Shown here: one piece after another, positions 7,702-16,724 of the stretch
Numbering within the stretch: position 1 is the first letter of the stretch
Layout: each line of letters opens with the position of its first letter
NCBI RefSeq assembly: GCF_014202505.1
Contig: NZ_JACHGW010000001.1
Span: forward strand, 1,116,001 to 1,180,000
DNA length: 64,000 nt
Origin: Armatimonas rosea
GTDB taxonomy: Bacteria > Armatimonadota > Armatimonadia > Armatimonadales > Armatimonadaceae
Reading direction: 5' to 3'
Notes under the pieces: model-generated
Told to the model about the DNA's origin: nothing
Database searches by the model: none
What the model saw: the letters and a program-made list of their open reading frames with translations, nothing else
Program-made: the position numbers and the translations under genes

Positions 7702-8682
7702 TTACGCGATCACGGTATCGCGGAGGCGACCACCGACCTCGCTCCGGCGTAGCTTCTGCAGGGCACCGGCCTCGATCTGGCGGGCACGCTCCCGGGAAAG
7801 ATGCAGCGCCTTGCCCACCTGCTCCAGGGTCATGGGTTGCTCCTGGTCCTCGGAGAGGCCGTAGCGCAGGGAGAGCACCTCTTTTTCACGGCTGCTCAGG
7901 TGGTCGAGTGCCTTGTTGATCTCCTCGCGGAGGGCGCGGCGGAAGATGCGCGACGACGGGCTGGTGGCGTCTTCTGCGGGAAGCAGGTCGCCCAGGCGCG
8001 TGGTCGAGTCGCCCGCGGGCGCGTCCAAGCTCATCGGCTCGGGCGTCTCGGCCTCGAGCAGCGTCTCCACCTTATCGACCGGCAGGCTGATCTCATGGGC
8101 GATCTCCTGGGGGGTGGGGACACGGTTGAAGCGCGTGGCGAGCATCTCACGGGTGCGCTTGATCTTGCCCAGGCTCTCGATAGCGTGCGAGGGCAGGCGG
8201 ATCGTGCGGCCCTGGTTCTCGACCGCGCGGCCCAGTGCCTGGCGAATCCAGTGGGTGGCGTAGGTGGAGAAGCGGAAGCCACGGCGCCAGTCGTACTTGT
8301 CCACGGCGTGGATCAGGCCCAGAGTACCTTCCTGAATCAGGTCCTCCATGGCGATCCCACGGTTCTGGTACTTCTTGGCGATACTGGTGACAAGGCGTAG
8401 GTTGGCGTTGACCAGGATCTCACGAGCACGCTCACCCTGCTTGCCCCCACGCTCGACGCAGCGCGCAAGCCAGCGCTCTTGGCGCGGCGTCAAGAGCGCC
8501 ACACTGTTCGCACCCCCACGATCGGCGACAAATGCCGTGAAAGAGAACTCCTTCATGGGATCAAAGTTCTCTTCTTCGTCAGGTGCGAGCTGCGCAAGCT
8601 CCGGCTCGGAGAGAGCCGTCGTTGGCGCCTCCGCCGTATCCAGTTTCTGCTCTTCTATGGTATCCGGCGTTAGTGTAGTCAT
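7702..8682 (-). CDS. RNA polymerase sigma-70 family factor (RpoD/SigA-like, group 1/2)
   Basis: A 326-residue sigma factor with an acidic N-terminus, a region 1.2/2 block ([16 protein letters not shown], then [11 protein letters not shown] and [14 protein letters not shown]), region 3 and region 4 ([15 protein letters not shown], and the helix-turn-helix [20 protein letters not shown]). It lacks the long region 1.1 of housekeeping RpoD, so it may be the compact primary factor or a group 2 alternative. ATG 8682 (MTTLTPD) is preferred over 8700 because a TATAAG box ends 7 bases upstream of it. Region 2.4 residues fit recognition of TANNNT -10 boxes, the type found throughout this window. Confidence 0.92.
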   Translation of the reverse strand: MTTLTPDTIEEQKLDTAEAPTTALSEPELAQLAPDEEENFDPMKEFSFTAFVADRGGANSVALLTPRQERWLARCVERGGKQGERAREILVNANLRLVTSIAKKYQNRGIAMEDLIQEGTLGLIHAVDKYDWRRGFRFSTYATHWIRQALGRAVENQGRTIRLPSHAIESLGKIKRTREMLATRFNRVPTPQEIAHEISLPVDKVETLLEAETPEPMSLDAPAGDSTTRLGDLLPAEDATSPSSRIFRRALREEINKALDHLSSREKEVLSLRYGLSEDQEQPMTLEQVGKALHLSRERARQIEAGALQKLRRSEVGGRLRDTVIA

Positions 8683-8689
8683 TTTTTTT

Positions 8690-8695
8690 CTTATA
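8690..8695 (-). promoter_or_regulatory. -10 box (TATAAG) for the sigma factor gene
   Basis: On the minus strand TATAAG is followed by seven A and then ATG at 8682. This supports 8682 as the start and a leaderless mRNA. The 180 bases upstream (8701-8883) hold no gene that I can see. Confidence 0.5.
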
Positions 8696-8883
8696 CCCAA
8701 TGGGGGATCTCTCGACCGCCCCGGCCCGTGCCCCGACTTGCGGGGACAAGAATGTCTTATTATTTACGGTAAAAACCGCTCGTAAGTTCCCTATCGTTTT
8801 TAACAGGAAACGCGCTAAACGGACGTTCGCCTCGGCTCTATTTGTAATAGACGTCGTCCGTGCCCTCTAGGTTTCGGGCTTCC

Positions 8884-11451
8884 CTATAAGCGTGGGTCCA
8901 CAGGTTCAGACTCCAGCGCAAGGGTCGCAAAGGCGCACTCGTGCACCCGACGTAGGGGCTCTCGGCGGACAAACCGCTCCAGGCCCTCGATTCCTAGAGA
9001 GAACTCCCGGAGTGCCAGCGAGCGCTTCCCCGAGAGACCCCGCTCACGTAGGCGGGAGAGATGGGCTGGGTCGGTGTACTCGGGACCGTAGATGATCCTT
9101 AAGTACTCCCGTCCCCGCACTTTTACCGCAGGTTGAACACGCAGAGAGGCGACGGAGTTCCGAACCGGGATAGATTCGCGTGTCTTGACCACAATTCCTT
9201 CCATGCCTTCCTCTGTTTTTTTGTCCCACCAGGCGGAGAGTTCCTTCACCTGCTCGGCGTTATCGGCCTGGACAAGCTGGTACTGTGTCGCCACAAACCG
9301 CTCCGAGACCGCCGCGAGCCGTGCAAGTGTCTGCATATGCCAGAGATGGTCCTGCTCCAGCAGCGTCCTACCCTCGACCGCCAGAATCTGAAACGGCGCG
9401 AGCTTGACTCCCGACAACCCGCTCACACTCCAGCAGTAGCGTCCGTAGGCCTCCTGGTAGGCCCCGACACAGCTCTCCCTCTCCTGCAAGCGCTGTGCCA
9501 GCTCGGGGAGATTCGCTTTTTCCGCGAGCTCCCGCGCCGTCGAGAGCGCCACCCGCCCCGCCGCTCCCACGGGGGCGTACTGCCCGCGCAGGAGCCCCTG
9601 TGCCTTGGCATTCCAAGGGAGCAGCTCGCTGTCCAGGATCACCCAGTCCGTCTTCAGCTCATCCCAGAGCCCCGTCTCCGTGAGCGCCGCGCGCAGCTCG
9701 GAGAGGAGCGCCTCGGTCTGCTCTTGTGTGTCGAAAAACGGCCGCCCGGTGCGGGTGAGGATCACGCCCGTCTCACCACTCTCGGCTCCAAAGCGCCTCT
9801 GTGCTGCCGCTTGGTCGCGACAGACAACCACCACGGCGCGGCTGCCCATGTGCTTCTCCTGGGCGATCAGCTCGGTGAAGCCATTCTTCACGAAGTAGGC
9901 GCAGGCCTCTTCCGGGCGCTCCAGATAGCCCTCGGTCTTGCTGGTCTCGACGGGGCTCATGGTCGGCGGCAGGTAGGCCAGCCAGCGCGGGTGGGCCGCA
10001 AAGCGCGAGATCACCTCCAGCGCCGCCGCCGCATTGCCGTCGTTGACCGTGATATTCCCCCCGAGGCGCGTCTCGATGATGCGCCGCCCGACAAAATCGG
10101 CAAGATTCAACCTCTCCCCAACCCCCGGGTACTCTCTGGGTGCGGGCGCTCCTCCGTCGCTGGGAAAGGGGCTTTTGGCTGCTTCGGCTTCGCGAAGGGG
10201 TTGGGGGTGCTCCGCATAGCTTGCTTTAGCCTCAACACCGACAATCGTGCGCTCGGGCCAGCGCAGAGCGGTGAGCTGGCCACCAAAGACACAGCCGGTA
10301 TCGAGGTTGATGGTGTTGCCGCGCCACTGGGCACGCTCAATCGGGGTGTGGCCGTAGATCACGTTCGTCTTGCCGGAGTAGTCGGCGGCCCAGTCGCGGC
10401 GGATCGGGAGGCCACGCTCGTCACGCTCGCCCGTGGGGTCGCCGTAGAGGCAGAACTCCCGCACGGCGCGGCTGGCGCGGCCGATCAAGTCCTCGCGAAT
10501 CCCGGCATGGGCGACGCAGAGCGCACCGTCTTCCAGCCAGAGGTGAGAGACAAGGCTCTCCACAAAGGCGATAAACCGCGCCTTAAATGCCTCCCGCTCG
10601 GCCTCGGGGAGGGCATCGATCTGCTCCAGCGACTGCTCCAGCCCGTGGTTGACCGTCACCTTCTTGCCCTCAAGCGCCCGCTTGAGCTTATCGTCGTGGT
10701 TGCCCGGGACGCACAGCGCCCGTCCCGCCGCGACCGCCTCCATCACAAAACTCGCGACCTCGACCGACTTGGGGCCCCGGTCCACGAGATCGCCCACAAA
10801 GACCAGCCGCCGGTTCTCAGGGTGCCCCCCGGCTTCGTCGTAGCCCAGCTTGCCCAGTAGCGCCTGGAGCTCGTCGTAGCAGCCGTGCACATCCCCGATA
10901 AAGTCAAAAGGCCCGTGCTCCGTGCGCCGGTCGGTCCAGAGCGGCACGCGGGCTAGCTCCGTCGCCGCAATCGCCTCCTCGCCATCGAGGTGGAAGACAT
11001 ACCGGAAGCCCTCTTTCTTGAGGAACTTCAGGCTGCGCTTGAGCTCACGGCTGTGGCGCTGGACCACGTGGGGGCCAAAATCCCGATTCGGTCGCGCCTG
11101 GTTGCGGGCGTAGCAGGTCTTCTCTGGGACATCCAGGACAATCGCCACGGGGACCGCATGATACTGATGGGCCAGGGCGAGCAAGGGCTTGCGGGCGTGC
11201 TCCTGGACATTGGTAGCATCGATCACGGTGAGCTTGCGCCGCTTGAGCCGAATCCCTGCCAGGTAGTGGAGCGCCGCGAACGCATCGCCGGTCGCCTCCA
11301 GGCTGCCCTCGTCATCACAGACAACCCCGCGCAAGTAGTCCGACGAGAGCACTTCCGTGGGCAAGAAGTGCTTGCCCGCGAAGGTACTCTTTCCGCTTCC
11401 GCTCGCGCCCACAAGGACAACGAGCGCAAAATCTGGTAGGTCTATTTGCAT
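8884..11451 (-). CDS. pnkp: Polynucleotide kinase-phosphatase-ligase (bacterial Pnkp)
   Basis: An 855-residue, three-domain RNA end-healing and sealing enzyme like Clostridium thermocellum Pnkp (about 870 residues). The kinase P-loop is GASGSGKST (15-23). The metallophosphatase has GDVHGC (186-191), GDLVDRG (220-226) and GNHD (250-253). The nucleotidyltransferase/ligase has EKHMGSR with the likely adenylated Lys533. The enzyme phosphorylates 5'-OH, removes 2',3'-cyclic or 3'-phosphate, and activates for sealing. ATG 11451 is chosen because upstream codons overlap the divergent gene. Its usual partner Hen1, a 3' 2'-O-methyltransferase, is absent from both sides. The linker at about 414-446 is Pro/Gly/Ala-rich and is encoded by a palindromic repeat. 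Confidence 0.93.
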   Translation of the reverse strand: MQIDLPDFALVVLVGASGSGKSTFAGKHFLPTEVLSSDYLRGVVCDDEGSLEATGDAFAALHYLAGIRLKRRKLTVIDATNVQEHARKPLLALAHQYHAVPVAIVLDVPEKTCYARNQARPNRDFGPHVVQRHSRELKRSLKFLKKEGFRYVFHLDGEEAIAATELARVPLWTDRRTEHGPFDFIGDVHGCYDELQALLGKLGYDEAGGHPENRRLVFVGDLVDRGPKSVEVASFVMEAVAAGRALCVPGNHDDKLKRALEGKKVTVNHGLEQSLEQIDALPEAEREAFKARFIAFVESLVSHLWLEDGALCVAHAGIREDLIGRASRAVREFCLYGDPTGERDERGLPIRRDWAADYSGKTNVIYGHTPIERAQWRGNTINLDTGCVFGGQLTALRWPERTIVGVEAKASYAEHPQPLREAEAAKSPFPSDGGAPAPREYPGVGERLNLADFVGRRIIETRLGGNITVNDGNAAAALEVISRFAAHPRWLAYLPPTMSPVETSKTEGYLERPEEACAYFVKNGFTELIAQEKHMGSRAVVVVCRDQAAAQRRFGAESGETGVILTRTGRPFFDTQEQTEALLSELRAALTETGLWDELKTDWVILDSELLPWNAKAQGLLRGQYAPVGAAGRVALSTARELAEKANLPELAQRLQERESCVGAYQEAYGRYCWSVSGLSGVKLAPFQILAVEGRTLLEQDHLWHMQTLARLAAVSERFVATQYQLVQADNAEQVKELSAWWDKKTEEGMEGIVVKTRESIPVRNSVASLRVQPAVKVRGREYLRIIYGPEYTDPAHLSRLRERGLSGKRSLALREFSLGIEGLERFVRREPLRRVHECAFATLALESEPVDPRL
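10111..10207. repeat. Intragenic copy of the G/C-rich palindromic repeat family
   Basis: CCCCAACCCCC at 10116-10126 pairs with GGGGTTGGGGG at 10197-10207, around a roughly 70-base interior with further short inverted pieces. The left edge CTCTCCCCAACCCC reappears in reverse near 39698-39715. It lies in frame in pnkp between the phosphatase and ligase domains. Confidence 0.6.
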
Positions 11452-11523
11452 AGGGGAAGTGCCATAATACCACAGACTCGCCTTTTTTTGAAACATTTTG
11501 GAAATAATTTTGTGGTTCTCGCG

Positions 11524-11529
11524 TACAAT
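11524..11529 (+). promoter_or_regulatory. -10 box (TACAAT) for the alginate-lyase-like gene
   Basis: TACAAT ends 6 bases before ATG 11536 (gap ACCTCT); no Shine-Dalgarno. The 84-base spacer also holds TATTAT, a possible minus-strand -10 for pnkp 12 bases before its ATG. Confidence 0.65.
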
Positions 11530-11535
11530 ACCTCT

Positions 11536-12543
11536 ATGTTCACCCACCCCGGAGCCCTGCACACCAAGCCCGATCTAGAGCGTCTTCGCACGCGTCTCAA
11601 CGACGAGCCCTGGAAAGGGGGCCTTCAAAAACTCAAGGAGCACCCCGCGTCGTCGAAAGACTGGCGCATTCGTGGCGGCGCGTTTCCGATCGTCTGTCGG
11701 GAGACCAAGAAGAACGTGGGCAACGACGAGCTGGCCAGCGACTCCAACGCCGCGTATCAGAATGCGCTGCTCTGGTGGCTGACGGGCGAGAAGGCGCACA
11801 GAGACAAAGCGCTCGCCATCTTGGACGCGTGGGGCGGCTCGCTCCAGAGCATCACGGGCCACGACAAAGAGCTCGCCGCCGCGCTCTATGGCTTCAAGCT
11901 GGTCAATGCCGCCGAGCTCTTGGGCCACAAGCCCTTCGCGGAGTGCCTGCGCCGCGCCTTTATTCCCGTGGTGACCAGCTTCGCGACCTTCGCCAATGGC
12001 AACTGGGACACCGCCTGCATCAAGATGCTCCTCGCCTGCGGGGTGTTTCTCGACGACAAAGCGCTCTTTGACAAGGCGGTGGCCTACTACAAAACCGGCG
12101 CGGGCAATGGGCGGCTGACCCACTACATTATCAATGAGACAGGCCAGTGCCAAGAGAGCGGGCGGGACCAGCAGCACGTCCAGCTCGGGATCGCGCATCT
12201 GGCGGAGGCGGCGGAGATTGCCTGGAACCAGGGCGTGGACCTCTACAGCGAGGGTAACTTCCGCCTGCTCAAGGGCTTTGAGTACACCGCCAAGTACAAT
12301 CTCGGCGACGAAGTCCCCTTCGAGCGCTACAAAGACAAGACCGGCAAGTACGACTGGCCGACAATCTCCGACGAGGGCCGCGGCAAGCTCCGCCCGATCT
12401 ACGAGCTGGCGCTCAATCACTTCGAGGGACGACTTGGCAAGAAAGCCCCCTACACCCGCCGCGCCGCCGAGTCCCTGCGCCCCGAAGGCGCCGCCTTCCA
12501 AGCCGACCACCCCGGCTTCGGAACCCTGCTGTTCCTACGGTAA
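11536..12543 (+). CDS. Alginate lyase family protein (PF05426-like)
   Basis: A 335-residue, mostly helical protein matching the alginate lyase superfamily (alpha/alpha toroid). Diagnostic stretches are GNWDTACIKMLLACGVFLDD, then NETGQCQESGRDQQHVQLG, AEAAEIAWNQGVDLYSE and GFEYTAKYNLG. In this family the N-E-x-G-x-x-x-E-x-x-R-D-x-x-H block carries catalytic His/Arg/Tyr-neighbouring residues. The family eliminates polyuronates, but the true substrate cannot be read from sequence. No signal peptide is present from ATG 11536, so a cytoplasmic role or a wrong start is possible. The leaderless -10 supports this start. Divergent from pnkp. Confidence 0.82.
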   Translation: MFTHPGALHTKPDLERLRTRLNDEPWKGGLQKLKEHPASSKDWRIRGGAFPIVCRETKKNVGNDELASDSNAAYQNALLWWLTGEKAHRDKALAILDAWGGSLQSITGHDKELAAALYGFKLVNAAELLGHKPFAECLRRAFIPVVTSFATFANGNWDTACIKMLLACGVFLDDKALFDKAVAYYKTGAGNGRLTHYIINETGQCQESGRDQQHVQLGIAHLAEAAEIAWNQGVDLYSEGNFRLLKGFEYTAKYNLGDEVPFERYKDKTGKYDWPTISDEGRGKLRPIYELALNHFEGRLGKKAPYTRRAAESLRPEGAAFQADHPGFGTLLFLR

Positions 12544-12754
12544 AGTGGACTCCTTAAGTACCACCCTATAGTATCTGCTTGTCTAGGTATGCCTTCTGCG
12601 GAATATATACCGACGAGGGACGAGGAGGCGGCCGAAGGCCCTACAGCCCGGAGGTTTACCGTCCAGGGCTATCCAGGCGCAGGTTCGGGAATTTTTGTGG
12701 GATTTCCTTCTCTTTCTAGGTGAACAAACCAGGCCAGATTTCCGACAAAACCGG

Positions 12755-12760
12755 TAAAAT
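12755..12760 (+). promoter_or_regulatory. -10 box (TAAAAT) for the PSD1 operon
   Basis: TAAAAT ends 7 bases before ATG 12768. This favours that start over in-frame ATGs at 12720 and 12759, which lie upstream of or overlap the box. Confidence 0.5.
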
Positions 12761-12767
12761 GACGTTT

Positions 12768-15098
12768 ATGCGCAAGTTTATGGCGGCACTCCCTCTGATC
12801 GGGCTTTTTGCTCTCGGGGCGGCGGGGCAGAAGGTGGAGAGCACGAAGATGGTGAGCTTCCGGGAGGAGGTGGAGCCGATCCTCAAGGCCGACTGCACGG
12901 GCTGTCATAGTAAGGACGCAAAGCAAGGGGGCTTTGTCACCGAGGAGGCCGCGCTCTTTTCCGGCGGGAGCAAGTTCGGCAAGCGCGTGATTGTCCCCGG
13001 CAAGCCCAGCGAGAGCGCCCTGATCGGCTACCTGCGCGGCAAGCACCAGCCGCAGATGCCCATCGGGATGCCGCCGCTCAAAGAGGCGCAGATTCAGACC
13101 ATCGAGCGCTGGATCGCGCAGGGGGCCAAGATCGACGAGGCAAAGCTGGGCTGGCCTTATCTCGCGCCGACAAACCCGACACTGCCACGGCTCAAGAACC
13201 CGGTGCTGCGCGACGAGTGGGTGAAGAACCCGATCGATGCTTTTGTGCTGGCGAAGCTGGAGACGCAGAAGCTCTTTCCGAGCCCGCCCGCCGATAAGAC
13301 CACGCTCCTGCGCCGCGTATTTTTAGACCTCGTGGGTCTGCCACCGACCCCGCAGGAGACCGAGGCGTTTCTCTCCGACACGGCGCCCGATGCCTACGAA
13401 AAATTAGTGGACCGGCTCCTTGCGGACCCGCGCTACGGCGAGCGCTGGGGGAGGCACTGGCTGGACCTGGTACGCTACGCTGAGACACACGGCTTTGAGG
13501 CCGACAATATCCGCTCCCGTGCCTGGCGCTACCGGGACTATGTGATTCGCAGCTTCAACGCCGACAAGCCCTACGACCAGTTTCTGAGCGAGCAGCTCGC
13601 CGGGGACTTGCTCCCCAACCGAACCGCGGACTCGCTGATCGCCACGGGGTTTGCGCGCCTAGGCTCCTGGGACGAGCTCTCGCGCGACCCCGACGGCCGC
13701 TGGCAGGACTACCTCAACGATGCCACCGATACCGTGGGCTCGGTGATGCTGGGGATGACGGTGGGCTGTGCGCGCTGCCACGACCACAAGTACGACAAGA
13801 TCACCGCCCGCGACTACTACAAGCTCCAGGCGTTCTTTGCCAACACGCGCTGGTCCGACGAGCGCCTGCCCGGTGAGGTCGATAGCCCCGAGCTAGTCGC
13901 GCGCCGCAACGAAATCCAAGAGCAGCTCAAGGCAAAACGCGCCCAGCAAGAGGCCGAGCGCGCCGAGAAGGGCGACATGGAGGAGCCCAAGCGCAAGCGC
14001 AAGAAAGAGGGGATCGAAGCCGAGATCGATGCGCTCAACCGCCAGCTCGGCCCCATCGATAGTGTCGCGGAGGCGGTCACGGACAAGAACCAGAAGCCCA
14101 TCACCCATAAAGTGCTGGTGCGGGGGAGCCTCGCCACGCCGGGGGAGATCGTCAAGCCTGGCTACATCACGAGCCTCTGTGGCGGCAAAGACGAAGAAGT
14201 GACCACGGGGAAGGCACGGCTGGAGCTGGCACGCTGGGTCGCCTCGCCGCAGAATCCCCTGACCGCACGTGTGATCGCCAACCGGCTGTGGCAGCACCAC
14301 TTCGGGCAGGGAATTGTCGCGACGCCGTCGGACTTTGGGCGCAATGGTGCCAAGCCCACCCACCCAGAGCTGCTCGACTGGCTCGCCCGTGAGCTGGTAC
14401 AAAACGGTTGGAGCCTCAAGAAACTCCATAAGACGATCCTGACCAGCGCGACCTACCGGCAGAGCGTGGGGACAAACCCTGTCGCGGCCAAGCTCGATCC
14501 CGCCAACACGCTCCTGTGGCGGCAGCGACGGCAGCGCTTGGAGGGCGAGGCGATCCGGGACTCCATGCTCGCCGTCTCCGGGCAGCTCAACCCACAGATG
14601 GCCGGCCCCAGTATCTATCCCAAGGTCTCCGGCGAGGTGCTGGCGACCGGCTCGACCCATAAGTGGGGCAGCTCCGAGGGCGACCAGCAGCGCCGACGAA
14701 CAGTCTATGTCTTTCAGCGCCGCTCACTCGCCCTGCCCATCACCGAGGTCTTCGACGGCCCAGACATGGTCAACACCTGCCCCAAGCGCCAGTCCACCAC
14801 CATCGCGCCCCAAGCGCTGGCGATGTTCAACGGTGAGTTCGGCTGGGAGCAAGCAAGGCACTTCGCCGAGCGTGTCGCCAAAGACGCCGGAAGCGACCCC
14901 GCGGCGCAAGTGACACTCGCCTACCGTCTCGCGCTGGTGCGCAAGCCAACCCCCACGCAGCTTGCCCAAGCCACGGCGTTTCTGGCCAAAAAAGCCGAGC
15001 TCCATCGCGCCGAGAAGAAGGCCAACCCCGAGCAAGCCGCCCTTGCCGATCTCTGCCATATCCTGTTCAATACCAACGAGTTCCTCTATGCCGACTAG
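12768..15098 (+). CDS. PSD1 / DUF1549-DUF1553 protein with c-type heme motif
   Basis: A 776-residue exported protein of the planctomycete cytochrome C family. The signal peptide spans residues 1-20 (MRKFMAALPLIGLFALGAAG). A PSCyt1-type domain with heme motif CTGCH (43-47) follows, then DUF1549 with GCARCHDHKYDKI near residues 333-345, a Lys/Glu-rich coiled linker (about 380-425) and the DUF1553 domain (PLTARVIANRLWQHHFG, then ATPSDFGRNG). Its biochemical role is not established; the family clusters with DUF1501 and DUF1080 genes and is thought to serve polysaccharide breakdown. First gene of a three-gene operon, with a leaderless-type promoter. Confidence 0.92.
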   Translation: MRKFMAALPLIGLFALGAAGQKVESTKMVSFREEVEPILKADCTGCHSKDAKQGGFVTEEAALFSGGSKFGKRVIVPGKPSESALIGYLRGKHQPQMPIGMPPLKEAQIQTIERWIAQGAKIDEAKLGWPYLAPTNPTLPRLKNPVLRDEWVKNPIDAFVLAKLETQKLFPSPPADKTTLLRRVFLDLVGLPPTPQETEAFLSDTAPDAYEKLVDRLLADPRYGERWGRHWLDLVRYAETHGFEADNIRSRAWRYRDYVIRSFNADKPYDQFLSEQLAGDLLPNRTADSLIATGFARLGSWDELSRDPDGRWQDYLNDATDTVGSVMLGMTVGCARCHDHKYDKITARDYYKLQAFFANTRWSDERLPGEVDSPELVARRNEIQEQLKAKRAQQEAERAEKGDMEEPKRKRKKEGIEAEIDALNRQLGPIDSVAEAVTDKNQKPITHKVLVRGSLATPGEIVKPGYITSLCGGKDEEVTTGKARLELARWVASPQNPLTARVIANRLWQHHFGQGIVATPSDFGRNGAKPTHPELLDWLARELVQNGWSLKKLHKTILTSATYRQSVGTNPVAAKLDPANTLLWRQRRQRLEGEAIRDSMLAVSGQLNPQMAGPSIYPKVSGEVLATGSTHKWGSSEGDQQRRRTVYVFQRRSLALPITEVFDGPDMVNTCPKRQSTTIAPQALAMFNGEFGWEQARHFAERVAKDAGSDPAAQVTLAYRLALVRKPTPTQLAQATAFLAKKAELHRAEKKANPEQAALADLCHILFNTNEFLYAD

Positions 15099-15112
15099 AA
15101 ATAACATCCCTC

Positions 15113-15291
15113 CCCCCAGCCCCCTCCCTTCGCCTGAAACCCGACTTCGTCGGGGCGAAGGGAGGGGGAGGCAGAGGGGGTGGTGCCACTCCCCCGCCTC
15201 GTCCCTCGGCACCCCCTCTCCTCCCGACGAAGGAGGAAAAGAGGGAGAGGGGGTCGCAGGGGCCCCACTTGTGGGGTATGCGGGGGGAGTG
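15113..15291. repeat. Two tandem G/C-rich palindromic repeat units
   Basis: Unit 1: CCCCTCCCTTCGC (15121-15133) pairs with GCGAAGGGAGGGG (15155-15167), with an inner CCCGAC/GTCGGG hairpin. Unit 2: CACTCCCCCGC (15187-15197) pairs with GCGGGGGGAGTG (15280-15291). The left edge CCTCCCCCCAGCCCCCTCC recurs at about 39616. The units fill the gap between the first two genes of the PSD1 operon. Confidence 0.7.
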
Positions 15292-15299
15292 TCGAACTA

Positions 15300-16724
15300 A
15301 TGCCGACTAGCCCACACTTCACCCGCTCGACCTCCCGCCGCGACTTTCTCGCCCGCGCGGGAGTCGGTTTTGGAGCGCTTGCTCTAAGCGCACTCCTCGC
15401 CGAGGAAGCCCAGGCACAGACGGTCAAGAAGCCACACTATCCCGCCAAAGCTAAGTCGGTGATCTTCTTGTTCATGTACGGCGGCCCCAGCCAGATGGAC
15501 ACGTTTGACCCCAAGCCCGGCCTCGATAAGTACCACGGCAAGACCATGAGTGTCGCCCTGCCCACCGCGGGCGAGATAAAGACCTTTGGCGGTGGCAACA
15601 ACGCGCCGCTGATGCGCAGCACGATCCCTTTTAAAAGATACGGCAAGAGCGGTATCGAGGTGAGCGACTTCTTCCCGCATGTCGGGGGCTGTGTGGATGA
15701 TATCTGCTTCGTGCGCTCGGTCTTTGGCAGCTCCAACAACCACGCGCCTGCCCTCTTTGAGATGAACACGGGGACAATTCTCCAGGGCGCACCGTCGCTG
15801 GGCAGCTGGACGACCTACGGCCTTGGCTCGGAGAACCAGAACCTCCCCGGTTTCGTGGTGATGCTCGATCCCCGCGGCGGCCCGATCGGCGGTGCCCCGA
15901 ACTGGGCCAGCGGCTACATGCCCGCGAGCTACCAGGGGACAGTCTTTCGGCCCAGTGGTGTTCCGATCTTGGACCTCAAGCCCGGCGAGGGAGTCAGCGA
16001 CGATAACCAAAAACAAGACCTGGAGTTTCTCGCCCAGCTCAACCACGAGCACCTCACAGCCCGGCCCAGTGATAGTGACTTAGACGCCCGTATCAAGAGC
16101 TATGAGCTGGCCTATCGGATGCAGATGGCCGCCCCCGAGGCCGTGGACTTTTCCAAAGAGACGGAGGAGACCAAGGCGCTCTACGGCATGGACAAGCCCG
16201 AGACGGCGGACTTTGGGCGCAAGTGCCTCCTGGCGCGCCGCATGGTCGAGCGCGGTGTGCGCTTTATCCAGCTCTACTCAGGCGGGGGGCATGGCGACGA
16301 TACCTGGGATGCCCATGGCAATATCGAGAGCAACCACGGCAAGCACGCCGGCGCGACCGACAAGCCCATCGCAGGCCTGCTCCAAGACCTCAAGCGACGC
16401 GGCCTCTTGGACTCCACACTCGTTGTCTGGGCAGGGGAGTTTGGGCGCATGCCGATCTCACAAGGCGGCGCAGGACGCGATCACAACCCCGGTGTCCAGA
16501 CCGTCTGGCTGGCAGGGGGCGGGATCAAAGGCGGCACGGTGGTCGGCTCCTCGGACGAGGTCGGCTACAAGACCGGCGAAGACCCACACCCCATCAACGA
16601 CCTCCACGCCACTATCCTGCACTGCATGGGCCTAGAGCACACCCGGCTGACCTATCTCTTCAACGGCCGCAACCAGCGCCTCACCGGCACCGGCGGCACT
16701 ATCATCAAGAAAGCATTGGTATAG
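15300..16724 (+). CDS. DUF1501 domain-containing protein, Tat-exported
   Basis: A 474-residue protein with a twin-arginine signal: TSRRDFLARAG (residues 11-21), a hydrophobic run to about 36, and cleavage near AQA (38-40). The body matches DUF1501, a sulfatase/phosphatase-like fold: FLFMYGGPSQMDTFDPKPG near the N-terminus, VRFIQLYSGGGHGDDTWDAH and LVVWAGEFGRMP towards the C-terminus, and RDHNPG. Tat export implies folding in the cytoplasm, perhaps with a bound metal. The ATG at 15300 is the first one after the repeat. It sits between PSD1 and DUF1080 genes, a recurrent trio. Function unknown. Confidence 0.92.
   Translation: MPTSPHFTRSTSRRDFLARAGVGFGALALSALLAEEAQAQTVKKPHYPAKAKSVIFLFMYGGPSQMDTFDPKPGLDKYHGKTMSVALPTAGEIKTFGGGNNAPLMRSTIPFKRYGKSGIEVSDFFPHVGGCVDDICFVRSVFGSSNNHAPALFEMNTGTILQGAPSLGSWTTYGLGSENQNLPGFVVMLDPRGGPIGGAPNWASGYMPASYQGTVFRPSGVPILDLKPGEGVSDDNQKQDLEFLAQLNHEHLTARPSDSDLDARIKSYELAYRMQMAAPEAVDFSKETEETKALYGMDKPETADFGRKCLLARRMVERGVRFIQLYSGGGHGDDTWDAHGNIESNHGKHAGATDKPIAGLLQDLKRRGLLDSTLVVWAGEFGRMPISQGGAGRDHNPGVQTVWLAGGGIKGGTVVGSSDEVGYKTGEDPHPINDLHATILHCMGLEHTRLTYLFNGRNQRLTGTGGTIIKKALV

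Noticed and set aside
8701-8883. Possible riboswitch or small RNA upstream of the sigma factor gene
   Set aside because: Only short 5-base stems are visible, and the leaderless -10 box at 8690-8695 would start transcripts after this region.
9133-10860. A 575-codon plus-strand open frame opposite pnkp
   Set aside because: An antisense shadow in high-GC DNA. The minus strand encodes all three Pnkp domains with their motifs.
12544-12767. Possible tRNA or small gene before the PSD1 operon
   Set aside because: No cloverleaf and no sizeable frame with good codon use. I see only the CGAGGGACGAG module shared with the repeat family.
15099-15299. Possible CRISPR array between the PSD1 and DUF1501 genes
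   Set aside because: The units are long palindromes of unequal length without regular spacers.
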